A stretch of 64,000 bases of DNA from Paenibacillus cellulosilyticus. Lineage in GTDB: Bacteria > Bacillota > Bacilli > Paenibacillales > Paenibacillaceae. The notes under the pieces were generated by a model that ran no database searches, was not told where the DNA came from, and saw only the letters and a list, made by a program, of their open reading frames with translations. Of the stretch, positions 1 through 6,914 are shown piece after piece. Numbering within the stretch: position 1 is the first letter of the stretch; each line of letters starts with the position of its first letter. The translations under genes were made by a program, and so were the position numbers. The stretch lies in the NCBI RefSeq assembly GCF_003182255.1, contig NZ_QGTQ01000003.1, forward strand, positions 248,001-312,000, written 5' to 3'.

Positions 1-2
1 GG

Positions 3-1865
3 ATGTATCAAACTTCCGGCATCTCTAACGGGAGCATTACTCCTGCAAAAACCAACTTTTTTAAGATATCGACCAACCTGTATAATCACGACACGAGTAC
101 TCAAAACTTAACAATAAGCAGTGCAGGGGTAGAGACGGTTAATACAGACTATGTCGTTTCTGATTTTATTGCAGTCAATCCTAACTCTGATATGTCGTTC
201 AATCCAGTTGGCAACGCGAACGGGTTCCTGTATTTTGCGGAGTACGATTTGAACAAAGTATTTATCACAAGACGGGATTGTTCAGCCACTAAGACATTAG
301 GAAGCAGTACGAGATATATCCGTGTAATGGGGCAAAAAATCTATATCAAAGCTGCAACAGCACAAGTCAATGCTGGCAATGCCATTTTACCTTTTGAACC
401 TTACTATGTAACAGTGGATGAGGGATTTGTCGGACAAATCATTGGTACCAAAAATCTAAAGGACAAGACTATTACGGAAGAGAAGATCGGCGATAACGCC
501 GTTTCACCGAAAGTAGATGTATCTCAGTCTGCATTAAGATATAAGGCAGATAAACTCATTAGACCTTCATTCGAAATTGGAGCGCTCAGCACTTCAAATG
601 GTACTAACTTAGACACAGATGTTGGATGTATTAGAAGTGTTGACTACTTTAGCATCTCAAGCAAAGAGATCGTTAATGTATATTTGAGAGATAAGGAAAA
701 CTATCACTGGGCCTATTTCCAATATAGTCTGGATGGCACCTATATTAAAAACAATGCATACACAAGAAATGATCTTCACCTGGAAAGTGGCTATAAATAT
801 AAAATTCTTGTAAGAAAATACCCAACGGATTACACAACAAATGTTACAAGTCAGTTGGCTAGTATAGCCGCACAGATGTGTATAACGTACAATGAAAAGT
901 CTTATTATTTTAGTCCCGAACCAATAAGCGGATGGTTTGAAGCGCCTGTTGTCAGTAGCTTCGGCAGCGGGAACACGATAGATGCAATTTACAACATATA
1001 TGATGGCCTTGCAGCGGAACACCCTGATGATATTAGCAAATCATTCTTAGGTAACGATAGCACCGGATTACCGATTTACTCGTATCAATTTAAAGGCAGC
1101 GAAGTAAAGCAACGGTCTAGTTATTCGTCATTTTATACTCGTAGCCTGCCGAAAATCATTATTGCAACAAACATACACGGTGACGAAAAAGCATCCACTT
1201 ATGCGATTGCAAACCTTATGAAGCTGATTTATACGAATTGGGGAAGCAGCCCATTATTAGAGTATTTAAGGTTTAATGTGCAGTTCGTCGTGGTTCCTAT
1301 TGTTAATCCATATGGATTTAATAATGTTACAAGACGAAATGCAAATGGTGTGGATTTGAATCGAAATTTCGATTACCGTTGGAGCGCTTCTACGGATGAC
1401 TATAAAGGGGCATCAGCCTTCAGTGAAGTGGAAAGCCAGTATATAAGAACACTAATCACAAACAACTTAGATGCGATGTGTTTCCTTGACTTTCATATGA
1501 ACGGTTCAAGCGGGTATGATTGGACTGAAACTTATTGGTCTAATATCAATCAAGTTATTCCTGAAAATCAGATATTTGATCCAGCAAGCAGGTTCATTAT
1601 TAGTAAGATGACCAGAAGAGGGCAGTCAACATATAACGTTCCCTCTGACAGCGGAATCATAGGCCGGATATCTTACGACAATGATACTCCGTTGATGGCT
1701 GCATGGGTTGCAAAGCAAGGGATTCCAAGTGTGCTCTGCGAGTGTGCAATGAAGCTGCCTTCAGAGTCAGAAAGCTACACAGTAACTGTTCATCAAATGA
1801 ACTTGGAGTACGTAACAAATATGCTACTTTCGATCGTTAACCAATTTAAAACAGCGTCTTTATAG
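3..1865 (+). CDS. phage tail/fibre protein with M14 zinc-carboxypeptidase domain (5' end possibly outside window)
   Basis: The first in-frame ATG is at base 3, so the true start may lie upstream. Counting from it, residues 1-330 look like a structural tail region. Residues about 380-610 form an M14-type peptidase domain: the zinc pair H392 and E395 in NIHGDE, the substrate-binding DLNRNF at 451-456, the third zinc ligand H498 in FLDFHMNG, and the likely catalytic glutamate E580 in VLCECAM. M14 enzymes on phage particles are expected to trim peptide stems of the cell wall; here that role is inferred. The next tail gene follows immediately. All catalytic residues are present, so the domain should be active. 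Confidence 0.8.
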   Translation: MYQTSGISNGSITPAKTNFFKISTNLYNHDTSTQNLTISSAGVETVNTDYVVSDFIAVNPNSDMSFNPVGNANGFLYFAEYDLNKVFITRRDCSATKTLGSSTRYIRVMGQKIYIKAATAQVNAGNAILPFEPYYVTVDEGFVGQIIGTKNLKDKTITEEKIGDNAVSPKVDVSQSALRYKADKLIRPSFEIGALSTSNGTNLDTDVGCIRSVDYFSISSKEIVNVYLRDKENYHWAYFQYSLDGTYIKNNAYTRNDLHLESGYKYKILVRKYPTDYTTNVTSQLASIAAQMCITYNEKSYYFSPEPISGWFEAPVVSSFGSGNTIDAIYNIYDGLAAEHPDDISKSFLGNDSTGLPIYSYQFKGSEVKQRSSYSSFYTRSLPKIIIATNIHGDEKASTYAIANLMKLIYTNWGSSPLLEYLRFNVQFVVVPIVNPYGFNNVTRRNANGVDLNRNFDYRWSASTDDYKGASAFSEVESQYIRTLITNNLDAMCFLDFHMNGSSGYDWTETYWSNINQVIPENQIFDPASRFIISKMTRRGQSTYNVPSDSGIIGRISYDNDTPLMAAWVAKQGIPSVLCECAMKLPSESESYTVTVHQMNLEYVTNMLLSIVNQFKTASL

Positions 1866-1882
1866 TGCTGTTGGGGGTTACT

Positions 1883-3817
1883 ATGCTAACGATTTTAAAC
1901 AAAAACCAAGAACCGATCGGCGTCCTTCCCGATGCATCTGACGTCAAGCGACGGCGCCGCATCAATTCTGATTATGAGCTGTCCTTTGTTCTTCCGATGA
2001 CCAGTGATGACTACAAAAAAGTAGCCATCAAAGGTCATGTCATGGATGACCGAGGGCAGCTCTTCGTCGTTAATGACCGTGCACGGAAGCGGGACGGGAA
2101 AAAGCGTCTTGTGGAGTTTACCTGTATGCATGTCATGTTCAAACTGACGGACTTTAAATTCCCGTATGCGTCTTACATCGAAGAAGCCTATGGCGTCAGT
2201 ATCGAGACGCTGCTGACATCAATATCAGCTGCTACAGGCGGCAAGTTTACTTTCTCGCTAGATGACAGCTTCGACCTTAAGGACATCAAGGACTTCGGCC
2301 AGGGGAATACGCTGGAGGCGCTGAACTTTGTCCTGGACAAGTACGAGGCTGAGATTGAGCCAGATAACTTCGTGATTCATGTGCGCAAGCAGATCGGCAC
2401 CGATCGTGGGCTGCAGTACCGGTACCAGAAAAACATCATCAGCAATAACTTTAAAGATAGCTCACGGGCACTGACAACGCGCCTGTTCGCCCAAATGAAG
2501 GACGGTCGCACCTTCATAGGGCTTGCGGCCAGCAACCTGACGGACGAAGAATATGAGCTGCTTAACGCCGTTCCTGGTGCGATCGTTGACGGAGAGATCC
2601 GCGTCAACTATCTTATTTCGCCATATGCAGAGTATTGGGCGAATAACACGAATGACTATTACGACAACGAGATTATCGATCAGGATATTGAAGATCCGCT
2701 GGAGCTGCTGCAGCTGACACGCAAATCCTTAAGAGAACAAGAAGTACCGGCTATTGATATATCCGTGTCCGCCGCCGCACTGCACCGAATCGACGAAGAG
2801 GAGCCTGAGGCTTATCTGGGAGATACGGTGACTTTGATCGATGAAGAGATGGAGATTGACCACATCACCGCGCGTGTTATGGAAGTGACGGACTACTTGT
2901 TCGACAAGGACAAGCACCCGGATGTCAGTCTGGCCAACTTCTATTTGCGTGATTACTACGACATCATTGCCGATCTAAACAGTACCAAAAAGACCGTCGA
3001 CAGCATTATGAGCGGCGGCAAGGTCCGAACCAACTCGTTTGAGAACTTCGCTGCACAGGCAGTATATGACATCGATAATTCGAAGTCTCAGGTCATCTAT
3101 GACGAACGCGGGATTGTACTGCAGAGTCTGGATAATCCGCTGCACCAGGTTGTTATGTCATCAGGTGGCTTATATGTAACAGAAGACGGCGGCAATACAG
3201 CAGAGGCGGCGCTGACGGCGATGGGGCTTGTTGCGGAAAAGGTTGTCGGGACGCTGGGTAACTTCATCGAGATCGAGATCGGAAGCGGGAACAACGTCTT
3301 CAAGGCGAACCAGACGGGGATTCACCTCGGTCATCAGGATTTTGAAAGTGCACCGTTCCGTGTAGACATGTTAGGCAGGCTCATTGCGACTCAGGCAACG
3401 GTTACAGGAACGATCAATGCAACGGGTGGAACGTTCTCGGGGAACATTGATGTAACGGGTAAAATAAGCGGCGGGGTAATCGAAGGTGCAACCATGAGGA
3501 CTGCATCTTCAGGCGACTATGTGCAGCTAACATCAGGTCTTGCGACGATTGATCTATGGATTGACAATGCACAAGCTTTTCAGATCAATAGGAGTGGCGG
3601 CGGGGTTCTGTTATGGAGTCCGAATAATTTGGGGATGTATACACATCAAGGGGATACATGGTACTTCCGCTCCGCTAGCTACTTTACAGGTTATACAGAA
3701 TTTAACGCGGGGGTGAACTTTCAGTATGCTAGTGTTTCGGGGTTAACAATTAACAAAGTGACAGGGCTTCAAGCAATACTAACATCACTTCAAGATCAGA
3801 TTAATGCACTGGGATAG
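1883..3817 (+). CDS. phage tail endopeptidase-like (Tal/minor structural) protein
   Basis: A 644-residue protein. Its N-terminus (MLTILNKNQEPIGVLPDA) and residues up to about 370 resemble the minor structural/tail endopeptidase (Tal) proteins of Gram-positive siphophages, which sit at the tail tip below the tape-measure protein. The C-terminal 250 residues are Gly/Thr-rich with short beta-like repeats (TVTGTINATGGTFSGNIDVTG), as in tail-fibre shafts. ATG 1883 is chosen over GTG 1865 because GGGGGTT lies 5-10 bases upstream; the gene follows the M14-domain gene by 17 bases, so the two are probably co-translated. The host-binding role is inferred from family and position. Confidence 0.8.
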   Translation: MLTILNKNQEPIGVLPDASDVKRRRRINSDYELSFVLPMTSDDYKKVAIKGHVMDDRGQLFVVNDRARKRDGKKRLVEFTCMHVMFKLTDFKFPYASYIEEAYGVSIETLLTSISAATGGKFTFSLDDSFDLKDIKDFGQGNTLEALNFVLDKYEAEIEPDNFVIHVRKQIGTDRGLQYRYQKNIISNNFKDSSRALTTRLFAQMKDGRTFIGLAASNLTDEEYELLNAVPGAIVDGEIRVNYLISPYAEYWANNTNDYYDNEIIDQDIEDPLELLQLTRKSLREQEVPAIDISVSAAALHRIDEEEPEAYLGDTVTLIDEEMEIDHITARVMEVTDYLFDKDKHPDVSLANFYLRDYYDIIADLNSTKKTVDSIMSGGKVRTNSFENFAAQAVYDIDNSKSQVIYDERGIVLQSLDNPLHQVVMSSGGLYVTEDGGNTAEAALTAMGLVAEKVVGTLGNFIEIEIGSGNNVFKANQTGIHLGHQDFESAPFRVDMLGRLIATQATVTGTINATGGTFSGNIDVTGKISGGVIEGATMRTASSGDYVQLTSGLATIDLWIDNAQAFQINRSGGGVLLWSPNNLGMYTHQGDTWYFRSASYFTGYTEFNAGVNFQYASVSGLTINKVTGLQAILTSLQDQINALG

Positions 3818-3845
3818 TTATAAAATATCGTAGATTTATTAAAAA

Positions 3846-3874
3846 TTGAATGGTCATACGTTCTGATGCATGAT
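3846..3874 (+). promoter_or_regulatory. candidate sigma-A promoter for the stalk-domain gene
   Basis: TTGAAT (3846-3851), a 17-base spacer and CATGAT (3869-3874) lie in the 95-bp gap after the tail gene. The match to the -10 consensus is only 4 of 6. With the terminator at 4481-4510 it would make the next gene an independent transcription unit. Confidence 0.35.
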
Positions 3875-3912
3875 AACATATTGTAAATTACCATGTATTA
3901 GGGGGTTATAGC

Positions 3913-4464
3913 GTGAGGAAAATTTCAATCTTACTGCTTGGCGTGATTATAGGTGTGCTTATCAGTATAACAACAAGTGTATATGGAGAATCCTTGCGAA
4001 GCCTAGTTGGCCAGAAGATTCAGGGTGAAATGAAGGTTGTCTTGAATGGACAGCAATTCGATACAGCCATCGTAGTGAATGGCAAGAGCTATGCGCCATT
4101 ACGTAACACTTTCGAAAGTGCGGGGTACAGCGTCTCTTTATCTGAAAAAACAGTTATTTTGACGGAATCAACCGCTGGTGCCGTAGAAACAAGCGATGTT
4201 ACGGATTCAGTTATTGACGGGGGAGTTACAGTGGACGATTCTAATTCTAGCTTAAATCCGTATCGAGGATATACTCTTAAACAGATTAATGAATTAATTG
4301 ACTCGGATAATGATACGATTGCATATCTAGAAAAGCTGATTTCCGAGTATCCAGATGTTGAAGGATACAAAAAATCTTTAGAAGCTAGCAAACAATCACT
4401 TGCTTTGCTTCTAGAGAGAAAAGCAGAGCTCGAAGCAGAAGCTGCAGCTGCAGCTCAAGAATAA
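3913..4464 (+). CDS. secreted protein with copper amine oxidase-N/stalk-like domain, moron candidate
   Basis: A 183-residue protein that starts at GTG 3913 after AGGGGGTTATAGC. Residues 1-25 form a signal peptide or membrane anchor (hydrophobic ILLLGVIIGVLISITTSVYG). Residues about 35-85 (VVLNGQQFDTAIVVNGKSYAPLRNTFESAG) match the copper amine oxidase N-terminal-like 'stalk' domain common on Paenibacillus envelope proteins. The C-terminus (125-183) is a charged helix ending in a Glu/Ala run, probably a coiled coil. The gene lies between tail and lysis genes with its own terminator, so it may be expressed in the lysogen. Function unknown; cell-envelope location inferred. Confidence 0.75.
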   Translation: MRKISILLLGVIIGVLISITTSVYGESLRSLVGQKIQGEMKVVLNGQQFDTAIVVNGKSYAPLRNTFESAGYSVSLSEKTVILTESTAGAVETSDVTDSVIDGGVTVDDSNSSLNPYRGYTLKQINELIDSDNDTIAYLEKLISEYPDVEGYKKSLEASKQSLALLLERKAELEAEAAAAAQE

Positions 4465-4480
4465 TAGTGCATACAGAAGA

Positions 4481-4510
4481 CCCTCGATCGACTCAGATCG
4501 GGGGCTTTTC
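4481..4510 (+). terminator. rho-independent terminator after the stalk-domain gene
   Basis: The stem CCCTCGATC / GATCGGGGG (9 bp with one G-T pair, 6-base loop) is followed by CTTTTCT. Confidence 0.75.
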
Positions 4511-4534
4511 TATTTAGAGGGGAGGTGAAGGGTA

Positions 4535-4747
4535 ATGAAAGCAAGAGCGCTACTAGAACTCGTTGTGGACACAGCAAATCCAGTCGAGGAAATCCAAGCA
4601 TGTATTGCAACGATCTCCTTGCAACACGGGCCTAAACAATTACAGATCCTGAAGGATATTGAGATGTGGCTGAGTGAAACAATTATTGAGATGGAGATTA
4701 AGCAATCTTCACTTGAGAAGCCAACTAACCAAGATATGAAGTCATAA
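4535..4747 (+). CDS. small phage protein of unknown function
   Basis: A 70-residue acidic protein (MKARALLELVVDTANPVEE...). A good ribosome-binding site, GGGGAGGTGAAGG, precedes ATG 4535. It has no signal peptide or membrane segment and is predicted mostly helical. It stands alone between two terminator-like hairpins just before the lysis genes. I do not recognise a family. An antisense frame over the same bases has no ribosome-binding site and is ignored. Confidence 0.6.
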   Translation: MKARALLELVVDTANPVEEIQACIATISLQHGPKQLQILKDIEMWLSETIIEMEIKQSSLEKPTNQDMKS

Positions 4748-4767
4748 TACAAAGCGTTTGTAAATTC

Positions 4768-4796
4768 GAGGTCGGGCAGATGCTCGGCCTCTTTAC
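4768..4796 (+). terminator. terminator-like hairpin before the lysis genes
   Basis: A ten-base-pair stem GAGGTCGGGC / GCTCGGCCTC with an AGAT loop (two G-T pairs) is followed by TTTACG. The T tract is short, so termination may be partial. Confidence 0.6.
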
Positions 4797-4814
4797 GTTG
4801 AGGGGGCGAACCGT

Positions 4815-5111
4815 ATCAGTACACAGATCATCGCAATAATTATATCAGCTATGGCCGCATTTAGCGGCGTCATCCTGGGATGGACAAGTAAGTCAAGGAC
4901 AGTCAAGCAAGATACGGCAGCCGATGCAAGTAAGGATGCGCTGCTTCGCGCAGATATGGACTACATCAAGCGCGGTGTTGACGACATGCGCGTCGAGATT
5001 AAGGTACAAGGACAGCGGTACGACGCTCTCGCCGAGCGCGTTACACGAGTCGAAGAGTCAGCCAAGCAAGCACATTATCGGATTGATCGGATTGACAAAG
5101 AGAGGGGATAA
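4815..5111 (+). CDS. membrane-anchored coiled-coil phage protein (lysis region), likely ATC start
   Basis: From ATG 4851 the protein would begin inside its own membrane helix. Reading upstream in frame gives STQIIAIIISAMAAFSGVILGW, a complete N-terminal transmembrane segment, and the only start candidate placed correctly behind the ribosome-binding site AGGGGG (4801-4806) is ATC at 4815, 8 bases away. The rest (residues 22-98) is a charged coiled coil (RYDALAERVTRVEESAKQAHYRIDRID) like XhlA/holin-associated phage proteins. It precedes the r1t-type holin by 4 bases and probably belongs to the same lysis unit. If ATC is not used, the start would be ATG 4851 (86 residues). Confidence 0.65.
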   Translation: MSTQIIAIIISAMAAFSGVILGWTSKSRTVKQDTAADASKDALLRADMDYIKRGVDDMRVEIKVQGQRYDALAERVTRVEESAKQAHYRIDRIDKERG

Positions 5112-5115
5112 GTCA

Positions 5116-5325
5116 ATGACAACTTGGATCAAGGCAGCAACTATTCGCGCCATTAGGACGGCAGCTCAAACAGCTATCGGTGCTATCGGTGCGGCAACGG
5201 TATTTAATGGTGTGGATTGGAGAGTAGTGGGCGGTACCGTCCTGCTCGCCACGATTATGAGCTATTTAACGAGCCTGGCGGGATTGCCAGAGACTTCGAA
5301 AGAGGGCACGACATATGAGTCGTAA
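5116..5325 (+). CDS. phage holin, r1t type
   Basis: A 69-residue protein starting at ATG 5116 after AGAGGGGATAAGTCA. The pattern TWIKAATIRAIRTAAQTAIGAIG followed by VDWRVVGGTVLLATIMSYLTSLAGLPE matches the r1t holin family: two short membrane helices with a connecting turn and a conserved SLAGLPE end. Holins form membrane lesions that release the lysozyme or let it reach the wall. The stop overlaps the first codons of the lysozyme gene, the classic holin-endolysin arrangement. The longer frame starting at 4924 is a shadow of the preceding gene. Confidence 0.85.
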   Translation: MTTWIKAATIRAIRTAAQTAIGAIGAATVFNGVDWRVVGGTVLLATIMSYLTSLAGLPETSKEGTTYES

Positions 5326-5920
5326 AATCTCGCAAGCGGGCATTAGCCTAATCAAGTCATTCGAAGGCTGTCAACTTACGGCGTACAAGCCTGTAGCTAC
5401 CGAAACCTATTACACCATAGGCTGGGGCCATTACGGCTCTGACGTCAAGGCAGGCATGACAATCACACAGGCGCAGGCCGACGCGATGTTCCTGTCCGAC
5501 ATCGTGCGCTACGAGAATCCTGTGAACGACCTTAACTTGCAGCTCAACCAGAACCAGTTCGACGCGCTGGTCAGCTTCTGCTACAACTGCGGCGCGGGCA
5601 ACCTTCGAAAGTTGTGCCTTGGACGCACCATCGAGCAGATCGCCGCAAGCCTGCCCGAGTACAACAAGTCCAGCGGAACAGTGCTAGCGGGATTAACGCG
5701 TCGGAGAGCTGCTGAGCTGGCTTTGTTTAATACACCAGATACAAAGGAGGAAGAAGATATGACACTGAGCAATTACCAATGGGGTGTGCTGGAGACGAAC
5801 GTAAGCAAGTTACTGAGCAATAAGACGATCACGGATGCGGCGTGGCTAGATAAGGTTAAGCAGCGGACGCTTACTGTATCGGAGTTGTCCTGGTTAACCT
5901 TCGTTGTCTCGATACGCTAA
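5315..5920 (+). CDS. phage endolysin, GH24 lysozyme
   Basis: A 201-residue protein overlapping the holin by 11 bases. Residues 6-145 form a T4-type lysozyme (GH24) domain with catalytic E17 in KSFEGC and the YYTIGWGHYG signature at 32-41 (T34 equivalent to T26 of T4). The catalytic aspartate of T4 (D20) falls on P26 here, with E30 nearby; this variant loop (AYKPVATE) may use a different residue. Residues 150-201 form a short helical C-terminal region after an acidic linker (DTKEEEDM). It has no signal peptide, so export depends on the holin. It would cleave the N-acetylmuramic acid to N-acetylglucosamine bond of peptidoglycan. Confidence 0.9.
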   Translation: MSRKISQAGISLIKSFEGCQLTAYKPVATETYYTIGWGHYGSDVKAGMTITQAQADAMFLSDIVRYENPVNDLNLQLNQNQFDALVSFCYNCGAGNLRKLCLGRTIEQIAASLPEYNKSSGTVLAGLTRRRAAELALFNTPDTKEEEDMTLSNYQWGVLETNVSKLLSNKTITDAAWLDKVKQRTLTVSELSWLTFVVSIR

Positions 5921-5964
5921 ACACCGGATTGGTAATAATACCAAACGCTTGTGATTATCAGAAA

Positions 5965-6000
5965 AGCCTCTCGTTAGCCAAGGCTAGCGGGGCTTTTTGT
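5965..6000 (+). terminator. rho-independent terminator after the lysis genes
   Basis: A GC-rich stem, AGCCTCTCGTTAGCC / GGCTAGCGGGGCT, with an AA-containing loop is followed by TTTTTG. Confidence 0.8.
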
Positions 6001-6001
6001 C

Positions 6002-6031
6002 TTGATATAGGAACGTATGTTCTGGTAAAAT
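6002..6031 (+). promoter_or_regulatory. promoter with a LexA (SOS) box between -35 and -10
   Basis: TTGATA (6002-6007), an 18-base spacer and TAAAAT (6026-6031) form a good sigma-A promoter. The spacer contains GAACGTATGTTC (6011-6022), an exact GAAC-N4-GTTC palindrome as bound by LexA/DinR in Gram-positive bacteria. LexA bound here would block RNA polymerase until DNA damage. The match is read from sequence; binding is inferred. Confidence 0.75.
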
Positions 6032-6061
6032 GAGTGCATACATCTTAGCGAGGTGATTACG

Positions 6062-6253
6062 ATGCAAAAGTACGTTGGAAAACTCGTGCAGTTGATATAT
6101 ATTGATCGCAAGCGTCAGGTTAGCATCCGAAACGTTCGAGTACTGTCTGTACAGGGAAGTCGCCTTAAGGCATATTGCATGACTGCTAGGGCTCCGCGTG
6201 TATTCAATATAGATAGCATTGTCGATGTTGAGCTGATACGAAGTGTTGGATGA
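6062..6253 (+). CDS. small WYL-like protein, SOS-cassette gene 1
   Basis: A 63-residue basic protein. ATG 6062 is preferred over GTG 6053 because GCGAGGTGATTACG places the ribosome-binding site correctly. The C-terminal half (SRLKAYCMTARAPRVFNIDSI) resembles the core of WYL domains, which sense DNA or nucleotide ligands in transcription factors, but there is no helix-turn-helix on this chain. The stop overlaps the next gene. The promoter upstream has a LexA box, so a damage-induced regulatory role is plausible. Function not known. Confidence 0.7.
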   Translation: MQKYVGKLVQLIYIDRKRQVSIRNVRVLSVQGSRLKAYCMTARAPRVFNIDSIVDVELIRSVG

Positions 6254-6497
6254 TACTACCCGGAAGGTGTTACGAATATTATTCAACTTGAACCGGCAAC
6301 AGTGGGCGAAACTTGATACTGATCGGCTACAGCTTTTATCCGGACGGACTAGACAGCAGGTGGAGATATCGCTGCAGCAGTTGAGTAAACTGGGATACAT
6401 TGAGCAGCATACAGGTCTGATTCGCGTGATCGAAGGATGGGAGAAACCGATAATACAGAAGACATCGGTCTCCAGATTTATGAATTGGACAGGGTAA
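6243..6497 (+). CDS. small winged-helix-like protein, SOS-cassette gene 2
   Basis: An 84-residue protein overlapping the WYL-like gene by 11 bases; the start is GTG 6243 or TTG 6246. Residues 5-60 (RKVLRILFNLNRQQW...LSGRTRQQVEISLQQLSKLGYIEQHTG) read as a winged helix-turn-helix with recognition helix around TRQQVEISLQQL and a wing at HTGLIRVIEG. With the preceding WYL-like chain it could make a split version of the usual HTH-WYL regulator. It ends directly at a perfect terminator. Family assignment is by pattern only. Confidence 0.65.
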   Translation: MLDDTTRKVLRILFNLNRQQWAKLDTDRLQLLSGRTRQQVEISLQQLSKLGYIEQHTGLIRVIEGWEKPIIQKTSVSRFMNWTG

Positions 6498-6540
6498 CAA
6501 CAAGAGGTCGCTTCGCATGAAGCGACCTCTTGTTGTTTAT
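6497..6540 (+). terminator. strong bidirectional-type terminator at the prophage edge
   Basis: A perfect 18-bp stem (6497-6514 with 6519-6536; loop GCAT) is followed by TTAT. It starts at the last base of the stop codon of the SOS cassette. Confidence 0.85.
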
Positions 6541-6914
6541 TTCTTTATCTCTCGGTATATAGAGCGAACCCAGATACATGTGTTCACTGCCTTTATTGCT
6601 TTGGTCGACAATTGGTCGACAATAATATATTAATGAAGTAAAACGGAAATGATTTTGTGGAAGAAAAGCCTTTAAATAAGGGGTTTTTTATAAAACTATA
6701 TAACAAAAATCGGACGCCCCTTTCGGGACGTCCTTTCATGGGAGAGGAGAAACCGGACGAAGAGCTTATGGGGAAACGTAAGTCTTCTCCGCGGTTGTCT
6801 ACGGCATCTCTCGACGCCGATAATTGTAGGATTGCCGGAATTACCCGATTTATACCTCTGTTTCCAAAAATGTTTATGACACTCCTTCGACCGCCCCCGT
6901 GTGCAACCATCCAG
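6541..6914. other. non-coding junction between prophage and rocF, with a tandem 11-bp repeat
   Basis: About 375 bp without a convincing gene. TTGGTCGACAA occurs twice in tandem (6601-6611, 6612-6622), each copy centred on the palindrome GTCGAC. A hairpin GGACGCCCC / GGGACGTCC lies at 6712-6733 followed by TTTC. Two short frames (6657-6920 plus, 6593-6934 minus) lack ribosome-binding sites and recognisable content. The repeat is a candidate attachment or recombinase-binding site. Confidence 0.5.

Larger units (their letters stand above)
1..6540. mobile_element. prophage, late (tail/lysis) end
   Basis: The stretch holds phage tail genes, a stalk-domain gene, a holin and a lysozyme, then a small SOS-type cassette, and ends at a strong terminator before host arginine-catabolism genes. 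The left end lies outside the window, so head, integrase and attL cannot be seen. The right boundary is inferred from the change to housekeeping genes on the opposite strand after about 6.54 kb. A tandem 11-bp repeat at 6601-6622 is a possible right junction. A phage-derived tailocin or a defective prophage cannot be excluded. Confidence 0.85.

Noticed and set aside
4924-5115. N-terminal extension of the holin frame
   Set aside because: It overlaps the coiled-coil gene; the ribosome-binding site and family length support ATG 5116.
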